From contig OU612069.1 in NCBI GenBank assembly GCA_914767715.1, positions 28,641,387 to 28,705,386 of the forward strand: a stretch of 64,000 nucleotides of DNA, in the 5' to 3' direction. A program made the position numbers and the translations under genes. How positions within the stretch are numbered: position 1 is the first letter of the stretch; each line of letters starts with the position of its first letter. The stretch is from Membranipora membranacea (taxonomy: Eukaryota > Bryozoa > Gymnolaemata > Cheilostomatida > Membraniporidae). Below are positions 23,188 through 36,429 of the stretch, one piece after another. A model generated the notes under the pieces. It had not been told where the DNA came from and made no database searches. It saw only the letters and a program-made list of their open reading frames with translations.

Positions 23188-24055
23188 CTGCGAGTGAGAT
23201 CCGACAGCAACTGAGATGATGTTGATGTGAATAAAATATTCTAATAGCAATTAATTCACAGTGCAACCTTGGCTGGACTTGTACTTGTTATTATACTTAC
23301 AAAATATATCTGTAGCCTAGGCTGTAAATTCAACAAACATAATAATAACCACATGGTGTTGACGGTAGTATGAATCTGAATATCCCTGAAACAAATACAC
23401 CTAACGCTGCTAAGTGGTGATAACAAGCACAAGTGATCAGCTTTTGTTTGTTGTGATGTCAGAGTTGCTTTGAAGAATTTTAGAAGAGAAGATGCGAGGC
23501 TTCCATTTCAAATCTCAAAGCAAGGAGAGTCATGTGAGACAGGGAACAATCCTTGTATTTGTGTCTCGTCAAGGCTGATCACTCTTGCTTGTTTCCTCGT
23601 GTATAATGATGAAATTTATTACCTAGTTTAGTTGAGCGTGTAGACAGTCTCCGAGCTTCAATTTTTACTACCAGCCACCAGTATAACTTTGCCAGATAAT
23701 CTGTGCTTTGGTAGGAGGCCGGGCCACAGTATGACGTAGCAGACCCCATTTGTATCTAGAAGAGAAAGCTGCATGGCCTTAGACAGTCACCAGGTGCGTT
23801 TAGATATGAGATTGCGGTTAAAGGTGCGGTTAGATATAAGATTTTTACACATTATTACGAAACACTAGAACAAAAGAAGATGGTTATGGTCTTGTTTTGT
23901 GTAAAAAAATAATATGCAGTTTGTCAAGATACAGGTGTTGGGTTCGACACCCATAGTCGTTTGAGGAGTCCAACATCATGTACCTGACTCATTTTTTACC
24001 TTTACTGCTGTTCTAATTTCTCATCCATAGTTTACTTATGTAACAATGGTATTGA

Positions 24056-24830
24056 TTAATTATTCTTACAAATCATTGACCAGTGATAATATGGTTGGTA
24101 TATGATCATTCTTTGCATACAGGTCAGAAATCGAATTATAGCTTCCCCATATATATGCTTATAATAGTCTTTATCGGTGTTGCTTAGGAACGGAAACCAG
24201 CTGGGCGCTGAATATGACAATATAGATAGTTTACACGCTTTGTAAAACAAAGCGAGGCTGCTGGTGCATACTCCTGACTTACGTAATTTGGTTATGGCAT
24301 GTACAGCAGGTCTGGTCCGTTTAATTATTTGGTCGGCATGGTGGGACGTTGAGATGTTGATCAAAGTGGATTCCCAGAAGTTTCACATTTTCGTTTTCAG
24401 CTATTAGAGAATCTCTGATTTTCAATGTTGGAGTTGCGATCTCCTTTAGAACGCTGAAAGTGATGATATTTGATTAGTGGGTGTTGAGTAACATTTAATT
24501 AATGTCACATCAACTGGCAGTATATGTGGCAACAGAGTGAAGAGGGTTTTTCGAGAAACTGATGGTAGCTCTTCTAGTAGTAGCATCCGAGATAATGACA
24601 TCAGAGTTGGTGATGGTATTGTATAATGGTGTTGTCATCTGCGTATTTAATATGTCCCAGTTCAGGTTTTAGATTGTTTATGAATATATTCCACAGTATC
24701 AGCCCCATGATTGTGCCTTGGGAAACTCCGATACGACAGCGATTATATTCAGAAATAATATTTTGGAACTTCACTTGTTCCATGAAGAAGCTGAGCACTG
24801 CTTTGGCGATACCAGGTTTATGGTGTTTTT
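24056..24830 (-). pseudogene. LINE reverse transcriptase remnant
   Basis: The - strand reads the central palm of a reverse transcriptase: RIGVSQGTIMGLILWNIFIN (about 24745-24690) followed by the intact catalytic box IKYADDNTIIQYHH (about 24655-24615). After frameshifts come the thumb blocks LIAENENVKLLGIHFD (about 24400), AVHAITKLRKSGV and LFYKACKLSILSYSAPSWFP (about 24250-24190). This is a Jockey/CR1-like element by its YADD and LLG-type thumb. It is truncated at both ends and broken in the middle, so it is inactive. Confidence 0.85.
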
Positions 24831-25521
24831 TTTATTTTAAATACTTATCATTCACATTTAAATTAAGAACAACTTAATGAGGTCACATATTATACAAAGC
24901 ATTAACTTACTTCCACCGTAGTTTTGAAAATATCTGTACCAGCTTGGTCTGAATAAGAAATTAGAGAACAAAAATAATCATAAAGTTTAAAGTCTCAAGA
25001 GAAGCTGAGCATAACAGTCTAAACACCAACGTTCAGTGGGCCTAGCCTGTGATAACAGGCTTGACAAGATAGGTTACAATAGGCGATGATGGTCGAGCTT
25101 GGTAATATGAATCTAAGTATATCTATTCAGAGTTTAATTTGTTGCATCAGAAGTTAAAAAAAACGAGTAATACTTGCACTATGAAAAAAAAACAGAAATA
25201 GATTCAGATTGAACAAAAATTACCGAAACAGTTTAGATAGATTCATTAAAAATAACCAATAGTGTTTTCTTCTACTGATTCATGAGCAGACAATCTCGAT
25301 CACCTTCAAACTCTGGTAGTTCCATCAGGGAAGATGGGTTTGATGCTGCTACAAGGTTGTCTTGGACAAAGTTTGTCCCAAACTCCCCTCTGCTACTGGC
25401 TTGAATATTGACGATTCTCTCTTTATTTTGGCACCATATTATTATGACGACCCGGTTTACAGCAGCCAAACAGATCAGAGCCAACACATTGGCTATGTTT
25501 ACAGTAGTAGATTTTAAATCA

Positions 25522-28414
25522 TCAGTCAACCCTAGTCATACCAACTCTGTGTACCTTACTGGCCAATCTCTGTGTGATGTCAGTTACTTTTCTCTTCTCT
25601 CTGCAGCTTCTATAGATCCTCAGGATGATGAACTCAATAAATTCATAAAACGTCAGGAAACTTGCTCCAACACATAAACCCAACGAACCTCCAAGGCTGG
25701 CTGAAATGAAATTATTCAAAGCACATTTCAACAATACTTTTTTATAGGGCTGCACATTATTCGCGTTATTTACCGCGATTAACCCAATCACTGTGTTCTA
25801 AAGATTAACGGCGATTATGGCATTTTAGTTGTGGGTTTTCAAGATCAAACAGTTCCCAGTATAATAGCCCATTCAACATGCTGTTAGGCATTGTTGCGGT
25901 TAATAAAGCCAACTTCACAGCCACAATTGTATGCATCTTATACATTACACTAATTTACCAGTTCATTGCCTGACGTTTGTTTACTTAACTGCATTTTATC
26001 AAGTGACTTTTGAGAAACAGGTCCACTCAGTACAATAGACTACTAGATAAGTTACAGCAGTTTTCTTTGTTGACACCCATGTTAGTATAATTCGAGTTGA
26101 AATGCCTTTAAATTGACACGTTTTACTACTGGAGAGTTTTCAGCCAATCAAATCCAGGGATCTAATGTGAGAAAGAAGAACAAAAAATAGTAGGAGTTGC
26201 ATATCTCTATTGATAGGGAAGATATGAGAAAACTATTGAGTGCTATCTCCTATAGCAGGCTACACTAAAGTAATGGACAATGGTAAAATTGATTGCAACC
26301 ATAGCTAGAGAAGTGGAAAGAAATTTCAGTAGTGTGTGAATTTACATGTATATATAGCTGTTCTGTGTTTTAGTTTTTAATATGAAGTTTAAATGTTTTT
26401 TAAACAACATACATGTAGTACAATGTAAATGAATAAATATACCAAATTAATAATAACAGTAATTACGGCTTATGATCCAGTTAAACCTTAGCGTATTATA
26501 CGAATTGACAGTCCCATACCCAAGATTAACTGACAAGATTAATCGAAGATTAACTGGAGAACTTGAAAAGATTAATCGAGATCAAAAATTTTAGTTGTGT
26601 GCAGCCCTACTTTTTTATATCATATATGGACCTTTGTTAAATTTTTGAAACAGAATTGAAACCAAATGAGCGCATTGAAGTTAAATGACATGTGTTTCAT
26701 GTTGGTTCCTTCTCTGTATATGAGTGTGACTTACATCTGAGTGTGACTTACATCTGAGTGTGACTTACATCTGAGTGTGACTTACATCTGAGTGTGACTT
26801 ACAAATGAGGGTGACTTACATATGAGAGTGACTAACTTATGAGAGTGACTAACTTATGAGAGTGACTTACATATGAGAGTGACTTATATATGAGGTTGAC
26901 TTACATATGAAGATGACTAACATATGAGGTTGACTTGCCTAATTTGATGATGACTAACATATGAATATTGATTACATATGAGAGTGACTTCATCGATGGC
27001 AGGCTCCTCCTCTATTCTCTGGTAGGACATCTTAGTATAATACAGATCTAGAACCACCATGTTCTTCTCCATGTAATCTAGAGATGCTGGTAAGATGGAG
27101 AAAGGTTTTAAAACAGTGTAAGAAGGGGCTGTTACATTAGAAGCTTAGAGAACAAAACTTAATACATGGTAAAAGTGATTTAAGACACACTTAAATACTT
27201 GTGGTAGTTTCACCTATCGCAACTAGCCAGAAGTCATATATATTTGGAGGATTACTCAAGTGTACTAGAAGTTAAAACACTGAAACCATAACTAGTGCCA
27301 AAATCTCAATTTTCTCTGAGAGATTTGGAGGTATTTAACACAATATATATGGAAAGTTGTTGATAACAGTGTTGTGAAGCGAAAGCTTTGCATATGCCAT
27401 ATGATTTAGTTCAATACAATAAAAACTGCTGCAATGGGCTTTTGGCCACTTCTCTGGACTTACCCAGGTTGGAGATATTTTGATACTTGATTACATTTTT
27501 ACTGGGAAACTTGTAGTTTGTTACAGACGCACTATACTGGGATTCAATACACGGATCAGCACATTGGCACTTTGCCAAACCTTCAGGATCGCTGAGAAAT
27601 ATCTCTATTGAATGAGTAAAAACACGGGAGTGAAGGCTACCCAAGGACCTAACTCCCATTCTATGCATTGTGATGTCACAGTCTGCCGGATGTGCAAAAC
27701 AATACGCAATCATTTCCGGGAGACTGTGTCAACACATCGCAGAGAAATGGAGTTACAGGTATCTAAATATTTTCAGAATTTTGCATGTGGTTTAGGCCAA
27801 TAAAATCACATCAATCACAATAATAAGGTTTATTAAAGACACAAGCTACGTTTTTTAATTGATTGTACAACTAAACGAATGCAGGGCTTCAAGCATATTT
27901 AACTTTACAGCATGAACAATTTCAGTGAAGATTCCTAAAAAGATAAATTCCACTGATCAACTGATTTTGGCTTATTTCTGAAACACAGCCTATTCGTAGT
28001 GTAATTTCAAAAACTAAATTTGTTTGAAACCAACATTAGTTGCCGGTTGCAAAAAAATGTCAACCTGTTGGGTAACATTACATAGTCCAATGCTATAAAG
28101 TATCACCATGATAATTGGCCATATAGCACACAATTTCCATAATATTTGATCAAATACAATATGATGATCATTGACTATAATCTCTGGATGACTTCTGTAG
28201 TTTTGTATACTTGGTGAAACTTACTCAAGGCAGGATGTGAGCAGCTGAGCATATCAGGTATCAGACAAAGATCTGTGTCATGTAAAGCTAAAGAAAAAAA
28301 TAATCTCATCAGTATATATATAAATATATATATATGTACACACATTTGTGCAATAAAGTGTCATATATTATATATCCCACTATTGTACCCATAAAAACCC
28401 TGGACAATGAGTCA

Positions 28415-28449
<35 letters not shown>

Positions 28450-31400
28450 GCTATCAGTGTGTAGGGCATATCTTTGCATTGGAGTTGTCCGACTATGTCA
28501 GGCTATTTTATCTACCATTAATTACTATTGGGTTAAGGATGCCCAGCATGAATATTTAAGAGGATTTAGGACATGATTTTTTTGTGGGTCATATAAAATG
28601 ACTCCTTACTTTTGAGTGACACTTAGTTGGGGCCAAATACACACAGATGACACTTAAAAGCACAGATTTAAACCTATATATATATATATAATGTATACAG
28701 ATAATGCCACAATTTATCCTTGAAGGCAGCTTTAAATAGATGAATAATTATATTTATCTACCATTAGATAGATGATATCAGTGGTAATCAAGAACACTAT
28801 TGAGCCAAGATGAGATTAAAGCATTTAAAGGTATAAACAATGTGTTGATGTGACACTGCACTAAGTAGGGACACAATGTAAACCCAGCATCAATAATACG
28901 CTGCAAAACCAATGTAGACTTGGCAACAAATTTGTGTGGCCTTGTGATGATCCTTATCCCGCTGCCTCAAAACTAATACGTTTTTGGACTTATGATGTGT
29001 ATATTCATCGAGACGGGGTTTGGTGAGGTAAAGAGTTTGGGGGCTCCGACTACTAGTATATAATCGTACCTGGCTGTAGCATCTCTCTACATCCACACTT
29101 GTTGATGACATAAGCAGTTTTACACTCCACTATACAGGCTGAGTGAGAGTAATTATCATAATAATAAAGAGGATTCTCCAGAACTTCAGTATCGAAACAG
29201 TTTGACATTCCTTCATCAGCAGGTGGAAGGTAGTGGTAAAACTGACAACATATAAAAAAGTTCAATGAAGATTTAGTTTGAATGATTGAGGTATATGTCC
29301 TGAATGGTTCTGGTCTCAGTGTTAGCCTGATCTGGTGTCGGTCTGATCTAGGCCCAACCATTGGCTCAGTTTCCTAATCAAAACCAAGAAATAAATACGG
29401 GTGACATCAACATTTTCATGGTTTTTGAGCAGACAAGTTCAGGTGTCAGTTCTGAGCAAAATATCTGAATGTGTGGGGCTTTCGAATAAAGGAGTGAAAT
29501 ACTGGACCTATGTTATTGAAGTACTTTGTTGTGGTGCACATGCAATCTACTCACTTTTAATAGATGTTTTTGATATGTCAACGAGACAAATTTGATGCAG
29601 GTATCTAGTTCTGGAGTTTTTACGATGTGTGTATCTCCCACTGGAATCACGCTTTCTTGTTCCAGGAATGATCAACTCAAAGTGTTTTCAGTGTCTTCTC
29701 ACAATTTTGGTTTGGTTTGGCCGAGGTTTGTTGGTTTGGCCCAATCGTGTTGCTTACAAAAAATGGAACAGCTTGCAAACAAAAAGTAAATTTAAACATA
29801 CAAACCTCTGATTTGCTTATTGCAAGACTGGTTTCGAATCCAGGAGCCACACCATAAGACAGTTCTGTGACTAAGGGTACCTCATGTGCTTCATGTAAAG
29901 CAATCTGTGGTGAGAAAAATCAATGATAGAATTACAGATCAATCAGCATTTGGTCACTTTTCGGAGTAATAACTATGCACATCAAACACATATAATACAT
30001 TATTATGAATGGGTGGCGTAATTAAAGATATTGTTGTAATGCAGAAGAGCTATATGTAAAAGAATTTTTTGACATTTTCATTTAAGCTATCATGATTTGC
30101 ATTTTATTTGCATGTACAATAATTTTGCTCAACACAAGAGAAGAATTAAAGTTCATCATCCTTAGCAGTCAGTGTATTGCAGTGTCGAGTTGCTCCGAAA
30201 ATTACCATTTTTGAATTAGAACAGATCTACTTACAGCGAACCCCTCAGATAGCGAGTAGGGGCCTGCCGTATACTCGTCAGCTTGCACATCCAGAATAAA
30301 CTGTATTCCTCCGCTCTTTCCTGGTGACTTAGCCTTAATATCACCATCGGAATTGAATTGGAAACAAAACCCTGCAGAGAGAAAAGTATTGTTATTATGT
30401 CATTTGACCTCGAACTGACTAAAAGGGAGTCACAAAATAATATATATGTATATATATATGTAAATAAAATGGTACCGAAAATAGGAAATCTGCCAATGAA
30501 GACTTTCCGCAGTCACTGCATGTATATGGCAGATCTTTCAGTAAGGTTTCTGTGAGATCTTTTATCAGATCTCTCTGTTATATGAGGTATCATTGGAACA
30601 AACATTGGTATTTTGTGAAATTGTCACAAAATTAAAATTTTGGTTGCTATCTTAAGGAAAATTCTTTTGGAAAAGTCAGCAGTGTAAATGCACCTTGAGC
30701 AATCACTATCAAATATATAATGGATTTATTGTTAATGGTCAGCGCAGGTATTCTTCCAAGTTCCAAGCAAGTCTCAAATTTTTCCAAGGTCAAGTTTTGA
30801 TCATGTGATCACTAGGTCTTTCCCTCAACCAGTGTTTTACAAAGTAGATAGGCATGTGATGGACAATAATAAAACCAAGGGCTATACTCTCGTCAAACAT
30901 GAGGCGATTACTACGAGTGTAGCTTGTATATAGCGCAATGTCGATATCAAGTTTTTTAAAACTGAACACTGTTGACTCAGACTACATTGAAAATTGACTT
31001 CTCACTAAATTAATAAAAATATCCTGTCTCCTTAACTACCTAGAAACCTGATCTACAAAAGCGTCAAACAAATATTACTTGAGTCAACTGAAAAAGCAGA
31101 CACCCCTCTGTGCATCTCCAAACTAAACACTTGGTCCCTTTAGTGTACTGAACTTCACTGTGGGGGGAAAAAGGTAACGGGGTAAAGAGGTTTGCATTTG
31201 AATCTATGGCTAAGGTAAGTCTTAGATTTGCGATGCCTCCTAGATTATCGAGCACTTTCAACATCTTGGGTGGGAAAGTGGTAGATAAAGGAATACTAAA
31301 ACCAGCACGATTTGTGAACTCAAACTAAGTGAGATCCCATGTCCATAGTAGTCACTTGCATTACCTTGATCAGTTGACACAACACTTATTATATCAATAC

Positions 31401-34400
31401 AGTTGACAGAGTGGTTCTCTATAAAACATCTGACAAATGTATCCTCTAGTTTATGAGCAGCGTCATGAAGGAAGATATCTGTGTCTTTATGCTCCATAGC
31501 AGCAATGGTAGCCAAATTAGGGTCAGATGTCCAATTGTATCTGCAGCGATAAAGAAGAGAATAAATCTATTTTCAAAATGCCAACATTTGAATGCATTCA
31601 GATACTGTCTGCTGAGAATTGGTCATAAAACGATATTCGTTGGGAATAGGTCATAATAACTATGTGGTTTGCAAATTCTGACTTGCTTAAACCATTAAAA
31701 GCACAAAACTTGACAGGGTTTATGATTTTAATTAGTATTTATAGTTTGATAGAAAAGTGAAAGCCACAATTAAAACACACGAGACTTTGTGTAACTCATT
31801 GTTTTGGAGCAATCATTAAGGAGTCAGATAGAGCCGATGCACGTGTCAGCGTCAGCACAATGTTACATACTATTGTGATATATAAGATGTTTACCTATTA
31901 AGGTAGCAATGTAATGCATTTCAGCTCCCAGTTATTGAGTTTCATGGCTTTGAACTATTAAAGAATACATAGGGCTGTTGATAGCGCTTGAAAACATTCA
32001 GGACATTGCATAACTTGCATAATCAATATCTAATTGAGAATTCTCTGAATGAGTCTTCATTTTCCATGTTGCAGAACAATTATACTGTCATTAAAATTTG
32101 CAGGATGTCTAGCCGAAACCTTATAACCTAAACGACATCCGGGAAGCAAAAACCGATTTAAGCAAGGAAAGATATCTCCTTGCCACAGATTTTCTATTAG
32201 CTATGATCTTCAGCCACCAGCACATTTATTATCTTACAAACCAAACTTGTTGTATGATTTTCAACAACAACAACATTATATTATGCAGCAATAAGCTGAG
32301 ATGACATAGATCACCTACTTTCCTTGTGGTGGAGAGAGGTCACCATTGAGTCCGTACAGGTCTTCGAATATGTCAAACAGTGCTCTGGTACCTAGTCTAT
32401 TACTTGTAGAGTTCATCTGACTGTATGTCCACATATTCTCATTGCACATAGTCACTGTTGGGAACTGAAATTAACACGTCCAGAGCAGCTAAAGAGATTG
32501 TTCAAACTAAGAGATGCTCAAGATCTTAAGATACGAAAATCTTGTTTGGAGTTTTGAGCTGTATTTTTTAATTGTTTGGCTCAGTGTTCTCTACAAGCCA
32601 TGTTTTATGTAATTAATAATAAGTATAGATACATTAAACATTGAAATTTCTTTATAATTAACTATTTTATTTTCCTGATTTCGATTTCAAGGTCATGAGA
32701 TTTCACAGCATGTAAAGCCTGGGGTGCTATATCTGGTGTGAAAGTCTCAGGTAGTGTATCCCTACACAGTGCTAACTTACCGGTAGTTCTGCAGCTCTCT
32801 TCACCTTAATCTTTGTAATGAGTTTTTTACCTGCATAGTGTTTGATCAGACCATATGACACAGAGCCAAAAAATATCAAAACTCCAAATATGAAGATGAA
32901 CCACAAAACTCTGTAACAGAGAAATGTCAAAATTATGAATTATGAGAAATGCCAAAATTATGAGAAATGTCAAAATTTTGAATACAATCCATGCTAATGA
33001 TTGCTTTTTTCAGTTCTCAAAATAATTAGTCTTTCCGACAAAAAACCATGTAACACAAATCATCTGAACAGGACAGAACAGAACTGGATAGTCAAACATA
33101 GAAATTTGATTTGATTACTGTTTGAGTTAAAGTTTACATATATCTGTTCTATATTCATTTTGTTGACCGCTATTTTAACTCACATTGACATCATAAATTA
33201 AAAGCTGTTGTGACATGAGACACAAAGACATTTTATCCAACACTCATGCTGCTTAAGGAAAGCGTTTCCGCTTCACGTTCATTCCATTTAGACAAGACTG
33301 TTATCAGCTCAGTTTATATTTATATCATTGGTTGTGAGTGCAATACAGGACAGTATAATTGTATATACACACCAATAAAGCTAGAGAAATTTACATGGAT
33401 ATGTTCAGGAAGGTGTAATAACTGTTGATAGCAAGCAGTTGCAACGGCATATAATAAAAATGTAACAGAATACAATGGAATAAAAAGATTTACATTGATC
33501 GAAGACCCCTTGCCTGCTTTTCTGAGTAAGAATTTTTTAATTCATTAGCTATTGGTTGTTTTCGTTGAAAGTCAAGCTAAATCATCATTTCAGTAAGGCG
33601 TTCAGATCAAGTTTAGTACAATTTATTTTGGGTCTTCAAAGTTCAAACAAAAGTTTCCATACACTTAATTTAGTTTTTTCCCCAAAGGGATTTCTAATAA
33701 AATACATTTTAAACATTTTGCCCAGGTACTAAGGCTTTTATAATCCGCTTTGAGGGGATGAGAGAGAACAAGTTTTAGATTTGAAAAATAATGGCTATAA
33801 AATATCTTTCGAAAGTGTTATTTGTCATGGCCTCTACTGCTGCCCTTCCCTTCATAAAAACCCCCAAAACAAGAACAGTATATGAACCTGGTAAACTTGG
33901 CATTGATTGGAGTTGGATGGGCCAACCCACATAGGGCTCAGCTGCCGTATAAGTTGTGTGAAGAGCCTATAAACATTTTTTTTGCATGTTTCGCAAAACT
34001 CGATAGTTCCAGCTCTTGTGTGAGACAGGCGTGGATTATTTTCAGTCAAGGATTGTAAAGTTACTATTGACCATTGATACCCAAGCCTAACAGGGAGCCT
34101 GTTTTGGCTAGATGCCCTCTCTGAAACATAAGCGATAACCCATAACCTTTCGAAATATATAGTGAGAATTCAACCCATCTAGTTCACACAATGACATATA
34201 CCCTAGTAATAGTTTGCTTTTTTGAACTTGGTCTGACATTTCGATGGTTGCAGTGACAAACAAATTTTCAAAGTAGGGCAGTGTCTAACAAGAGATTCAC
34301 TTGCATATTTTTCCACAGGCGCCATAATCCCGAGACCTGCTGGTGTGATTCAACTGAAATCAGGCTCCAACAGCGTAATTTATGCTACATGATGTAGTCA

Positions 34401-34557
34401 ATTGACAATGAAGATCATTTCTTAGTGAACAGACACTTACTAGAACTACTCACCTTCGAAGGACAGAGATAGTCTTGACATGCATGTAACGTACTCCATG
34501 CATCGTTGTTTCGTTGGCAAAGTCATCCCAATCAGCGGGCCCATTCAATGCTGCCAT
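25522..34557 (-). CDS. DEG/ENaC family sodium channel subunit, 11 exons
   Basis: Exons from the start: 34557-34454, 32910-32781, 32464-32319, 31540-31365, 30371-30235, 29904-29806, 29241-29070, 28287-28225, 27604-27464, 27086-26976 and 25700-25522. All junctions are GT-AG with matching phases, giving 485 residues. The N-terminus has the gating His-Gly motif (ETTMHGVRYM, about residues 17-26). TM1 follows (WFIFIFGVLIFFGSVSYGLI, about 38-57), then the post-TM1 motif FPTVTMCN (79-86). The cysteine-rich extracellular domain shows GFCFQFN (about 186-192), the PG...T block of exon 6, SACIVECKTAYVINKCGCRE (298-317) and KCQCADPC (354-361). TM2 contains GGSLGLCVGASFLTFYEF with the selectivity filter Gly-Ala-Ser at 438-440. 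These channels are trimeric, amiloride-type, cation channels opened by acid, peptides, force or constitutively; ligand cannot be told from sequence here. The last intron holds a hAT element and a splice-donor minisatellite. Confidence 0.95.
25737..26617. mobile_element. hAT-type non-autonomous transposon with 8-bp target duplication
   Basis: The element spans 25745-26609 (865 bp). It starts TAGGGCTGCACA and ends with the exact complement TGTGCAGCCCTA. It is flanked by perfect 8-bp direct repeats CTTTTTTA (25737-25744 and 26610-26617). End type and duplication length mark it as hAT. Motifs related to GATTAAC/GATTAATCG occur near both ends, as subterminal transposase sites would. No transposase frame is present. 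It lies in the final intron of the DEG/ENaC gene, 37 bp from the last exon. Confidence 0.9.
26720..26985 (-). repeat. 17-bp minisatellite built from the exon 10 splice donor
   Basis: About fourteen tandem copies of a 17-bp unit, on the - strand AGTCACTCTCATATGTA and variants. The genuine exon 10 end of the DEG/ENaC gene reads AAGTCACTCTCATAT followed by the donor GTAATC at 26975. The array therefore repeats the exon-intron junction itself into the intron. About eight copies carry GTAAGT, a closer match to the donor consensus than the real GTAATC. Reading on from the exon meets an in-frame TAG within the first few units. Confidence 0.85.
28418..28446. repeat. TA dinucleotide microsatellite
   Basis: An uninterrupted TA run in intron 7 of the DEG/ENaC gene. 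Shorter TA runs occur at about 28313-28335 and 28675-28690. Confidence 0.9.
31127..31324 (-). pseudogene. Relic of a duplicated DEG/ENaC exon inside intron 4
   Basis: The - strand reads FEFTNRAGF, then LDNLGGIANLRLTLAIDSNA and LFTPL. This parallels the real exon 5 (30371-30235): CFQFNSDG, then SGGIQFILDVQADEYTAGP. The glycine pair followed by an Ile/Leu-rich strand is the typical position after the CYxFN box in this family. It starts 40 nt after the exon 4 donor, after a possible acceptor CACTTAG. It is in the wrong phase for exon 4, lacks the Cys and is followed by a stop. It is probably a decayed alternative or duplicated exon. Confidence 0.5.
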
Positions 34558-35756
34558 AACTTACTACCTTTATTGCTAAACAAATCGAAATCCTAAATTC
34601 AAAAATGGATTATTCTGTAATGTAATACCTTATGTGCAGAGGTTCTTTAGTGTTAAGTGTGTGAAGCATTAAATTTAACTGGCTGAGCTTGTACAACTCA
34701 AGTTTAAATCATATTGATCAGAACTTGGTTTCGATGGCATTGTCCTACAACTAATTTGTATGTACAGAGAGTTTCTCCTGATACTTTTCGTTGTGAAGGT
34801 GCAACGACATATCATATGACACAGATAATTTCCATTCTATGATTTGAAAGTGGAGATGAAAGATTTAAAATTCACTAGCCTTGATTAGAGATTTCTGCAA
34901 AAATTTTGATAGTGACAATAATATTTCCTCTTTCTATAAATGTGTGCTATGATTTATGTGGTGGATAAACGGCTATACACGACAATAAATTGGAAAACAA
35001 ACTTTTGTCTCATAAAACAATAGCAGTAATGGCATATCATTTCATAATTCAATTTGTATGTTCTCCATTTAATAACAATAACACAAATTTCAAATGTTTA
35101 TATATGCTTAAAAATGTTTGTTATTAATGTTTGATGTCAAGAATCCTGTTCTGTAAAGTAAACTAATACAGTGGGCAGTTGTCTTATCGAACTAGATAGG
35201 CAATCACATATTAGTTCATCATTCGTTGCGTACTGTTGGTAATTCAAATTACAATGAATATGTTTCTATTTTATTTTGTCACATGTACAACGCTTAGAAA
35301 TCATTGTTTTTAAACAATTTTATTAAGCGCTTCATAAATAAACTTTATTATTATTATTATTACATGACAATGGAAATAAGCAGAAGAGTCATTACTAATT
35401 GATCCCTGTATTAAACTAATTGCACTCTTAGTCAACATAAATTAAACTCGCACGTCAAGCCAAATGTGGTAAATTTGATACAAATACCATAAAACACTGA
35501 TGGAAAAAAAACACATTTGAAATATTATGGAATCAACTGCCTTTTTAACTAACAAACCCAATAAAAAAGACATATCTTATGTCAAATTTTGGAGACTAGT
35601 TTACTTGGTTTTTCACAGTTTGATGCGACTTCCACAGAAAGCTGTCAAAGAGATTTCATCTAGAGAAACTCGAAAAAGACCAAAAACTTGCTGCCTGCGG
35701 ATTATTAATCAAGGCACGAAAGACTATGACAAGAGACTGACCAGTCTAAGCCTAAC
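34558..35756. other. 5' flank of the DEG/ENaC gene; no other gene seen
   Basis: AT-rich intergenic DNA with a short ATT microsatellite at about 35347-35363. I see no clear TATA box just upstream of the channel start codon. The + frame at 35527-35769 has no domain. Confidence 0.4.
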
Positions 35757-35884
35757 AGAGCTCTGTTAGAACAAGTTTAATCCAATTGCCTGCATTCCTT
35801 TTGCTCCCTTCTACTGCAGCGTGACCAGTGGATAGGGAGCGACTTGGAATGCAGGCAAATGGACCAAACTTGGTCTAGAGCTCT
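35757..35884. repeat. Small foldback, about 50-bp arms
   Basis: Arms begin AGAGCTCT at 35757-35764 and end AGAGCTCT at 35877-35884. They share CAAGTTT, TTGCCTGCATTCC and GCTCCC in inverted order with some mismatches, around a loop of roughly 25 bp. It is a hairpin-forming MITE-like or foldback sequence; no target duplication is obvious. Confidence 0.7.
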
Positions 35885-36429
35885 GTGGACACCTTGACTT
35901 ATTACAACTGTGGATCTTGAGCCATGGCAAAGATTATGGATAATATTAATATATCATGTAAAACAAAATGAAATTGTAGAGAACTAAGCAAAAGCAGACT
36001 GAGTGAGATGGAAAAGTAAATAGCTCCACGAGTGACCCAATATTTTCTGAACAGTGCAACGTATCGCAGAACTAAAAAATCTATACTTCCTTAGACCCCT
36101 GGTGGTCACATCGCGAGAATTGTATGATCAGTCATCAATGAGATAGGATATTCAGTGCTGATCGAGTGATTTTTCTTGATATGTCAAAGGAGCATCTCTG
36201 ACTGACAACTGGATTAATTGGGTCCAACATTACTTACTTTACACCCTATCTGACCTTTCTATTTCTATGGTTATTGTGTGAACAAAAGGCACAAAAATCA
36301 GTACTCAGTTCTCACAAGTTCCACTCACTTCTAACACTAGTCACAATAAACTAGTTAATAGTACTAAAAGTCCTCCCTGTTAGAAATTGATTGCAAAATC
36401 TATAGCATTGAAACCCTTTAATCATAATA

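Noticed and set aside
23935-23970. GGTTCGACACC motif resembling a tRNA T-arm
   Set aside because: No acceptor stem, D-arm or anticodon arm could be paired around it.
24626-24877. + strand frame over the third LINE
   Set aside because: It is the antisense of the YADD-containing reverse transcriptase segment.
31258-31515. Reading exon 4 of the channel straight through as an 85-codon frame
   Set aside because: The GTAATG donor at 31364 keeps phase with exon 5, which restores the conserved GFCFQFN box; the read-through tail has no family match.
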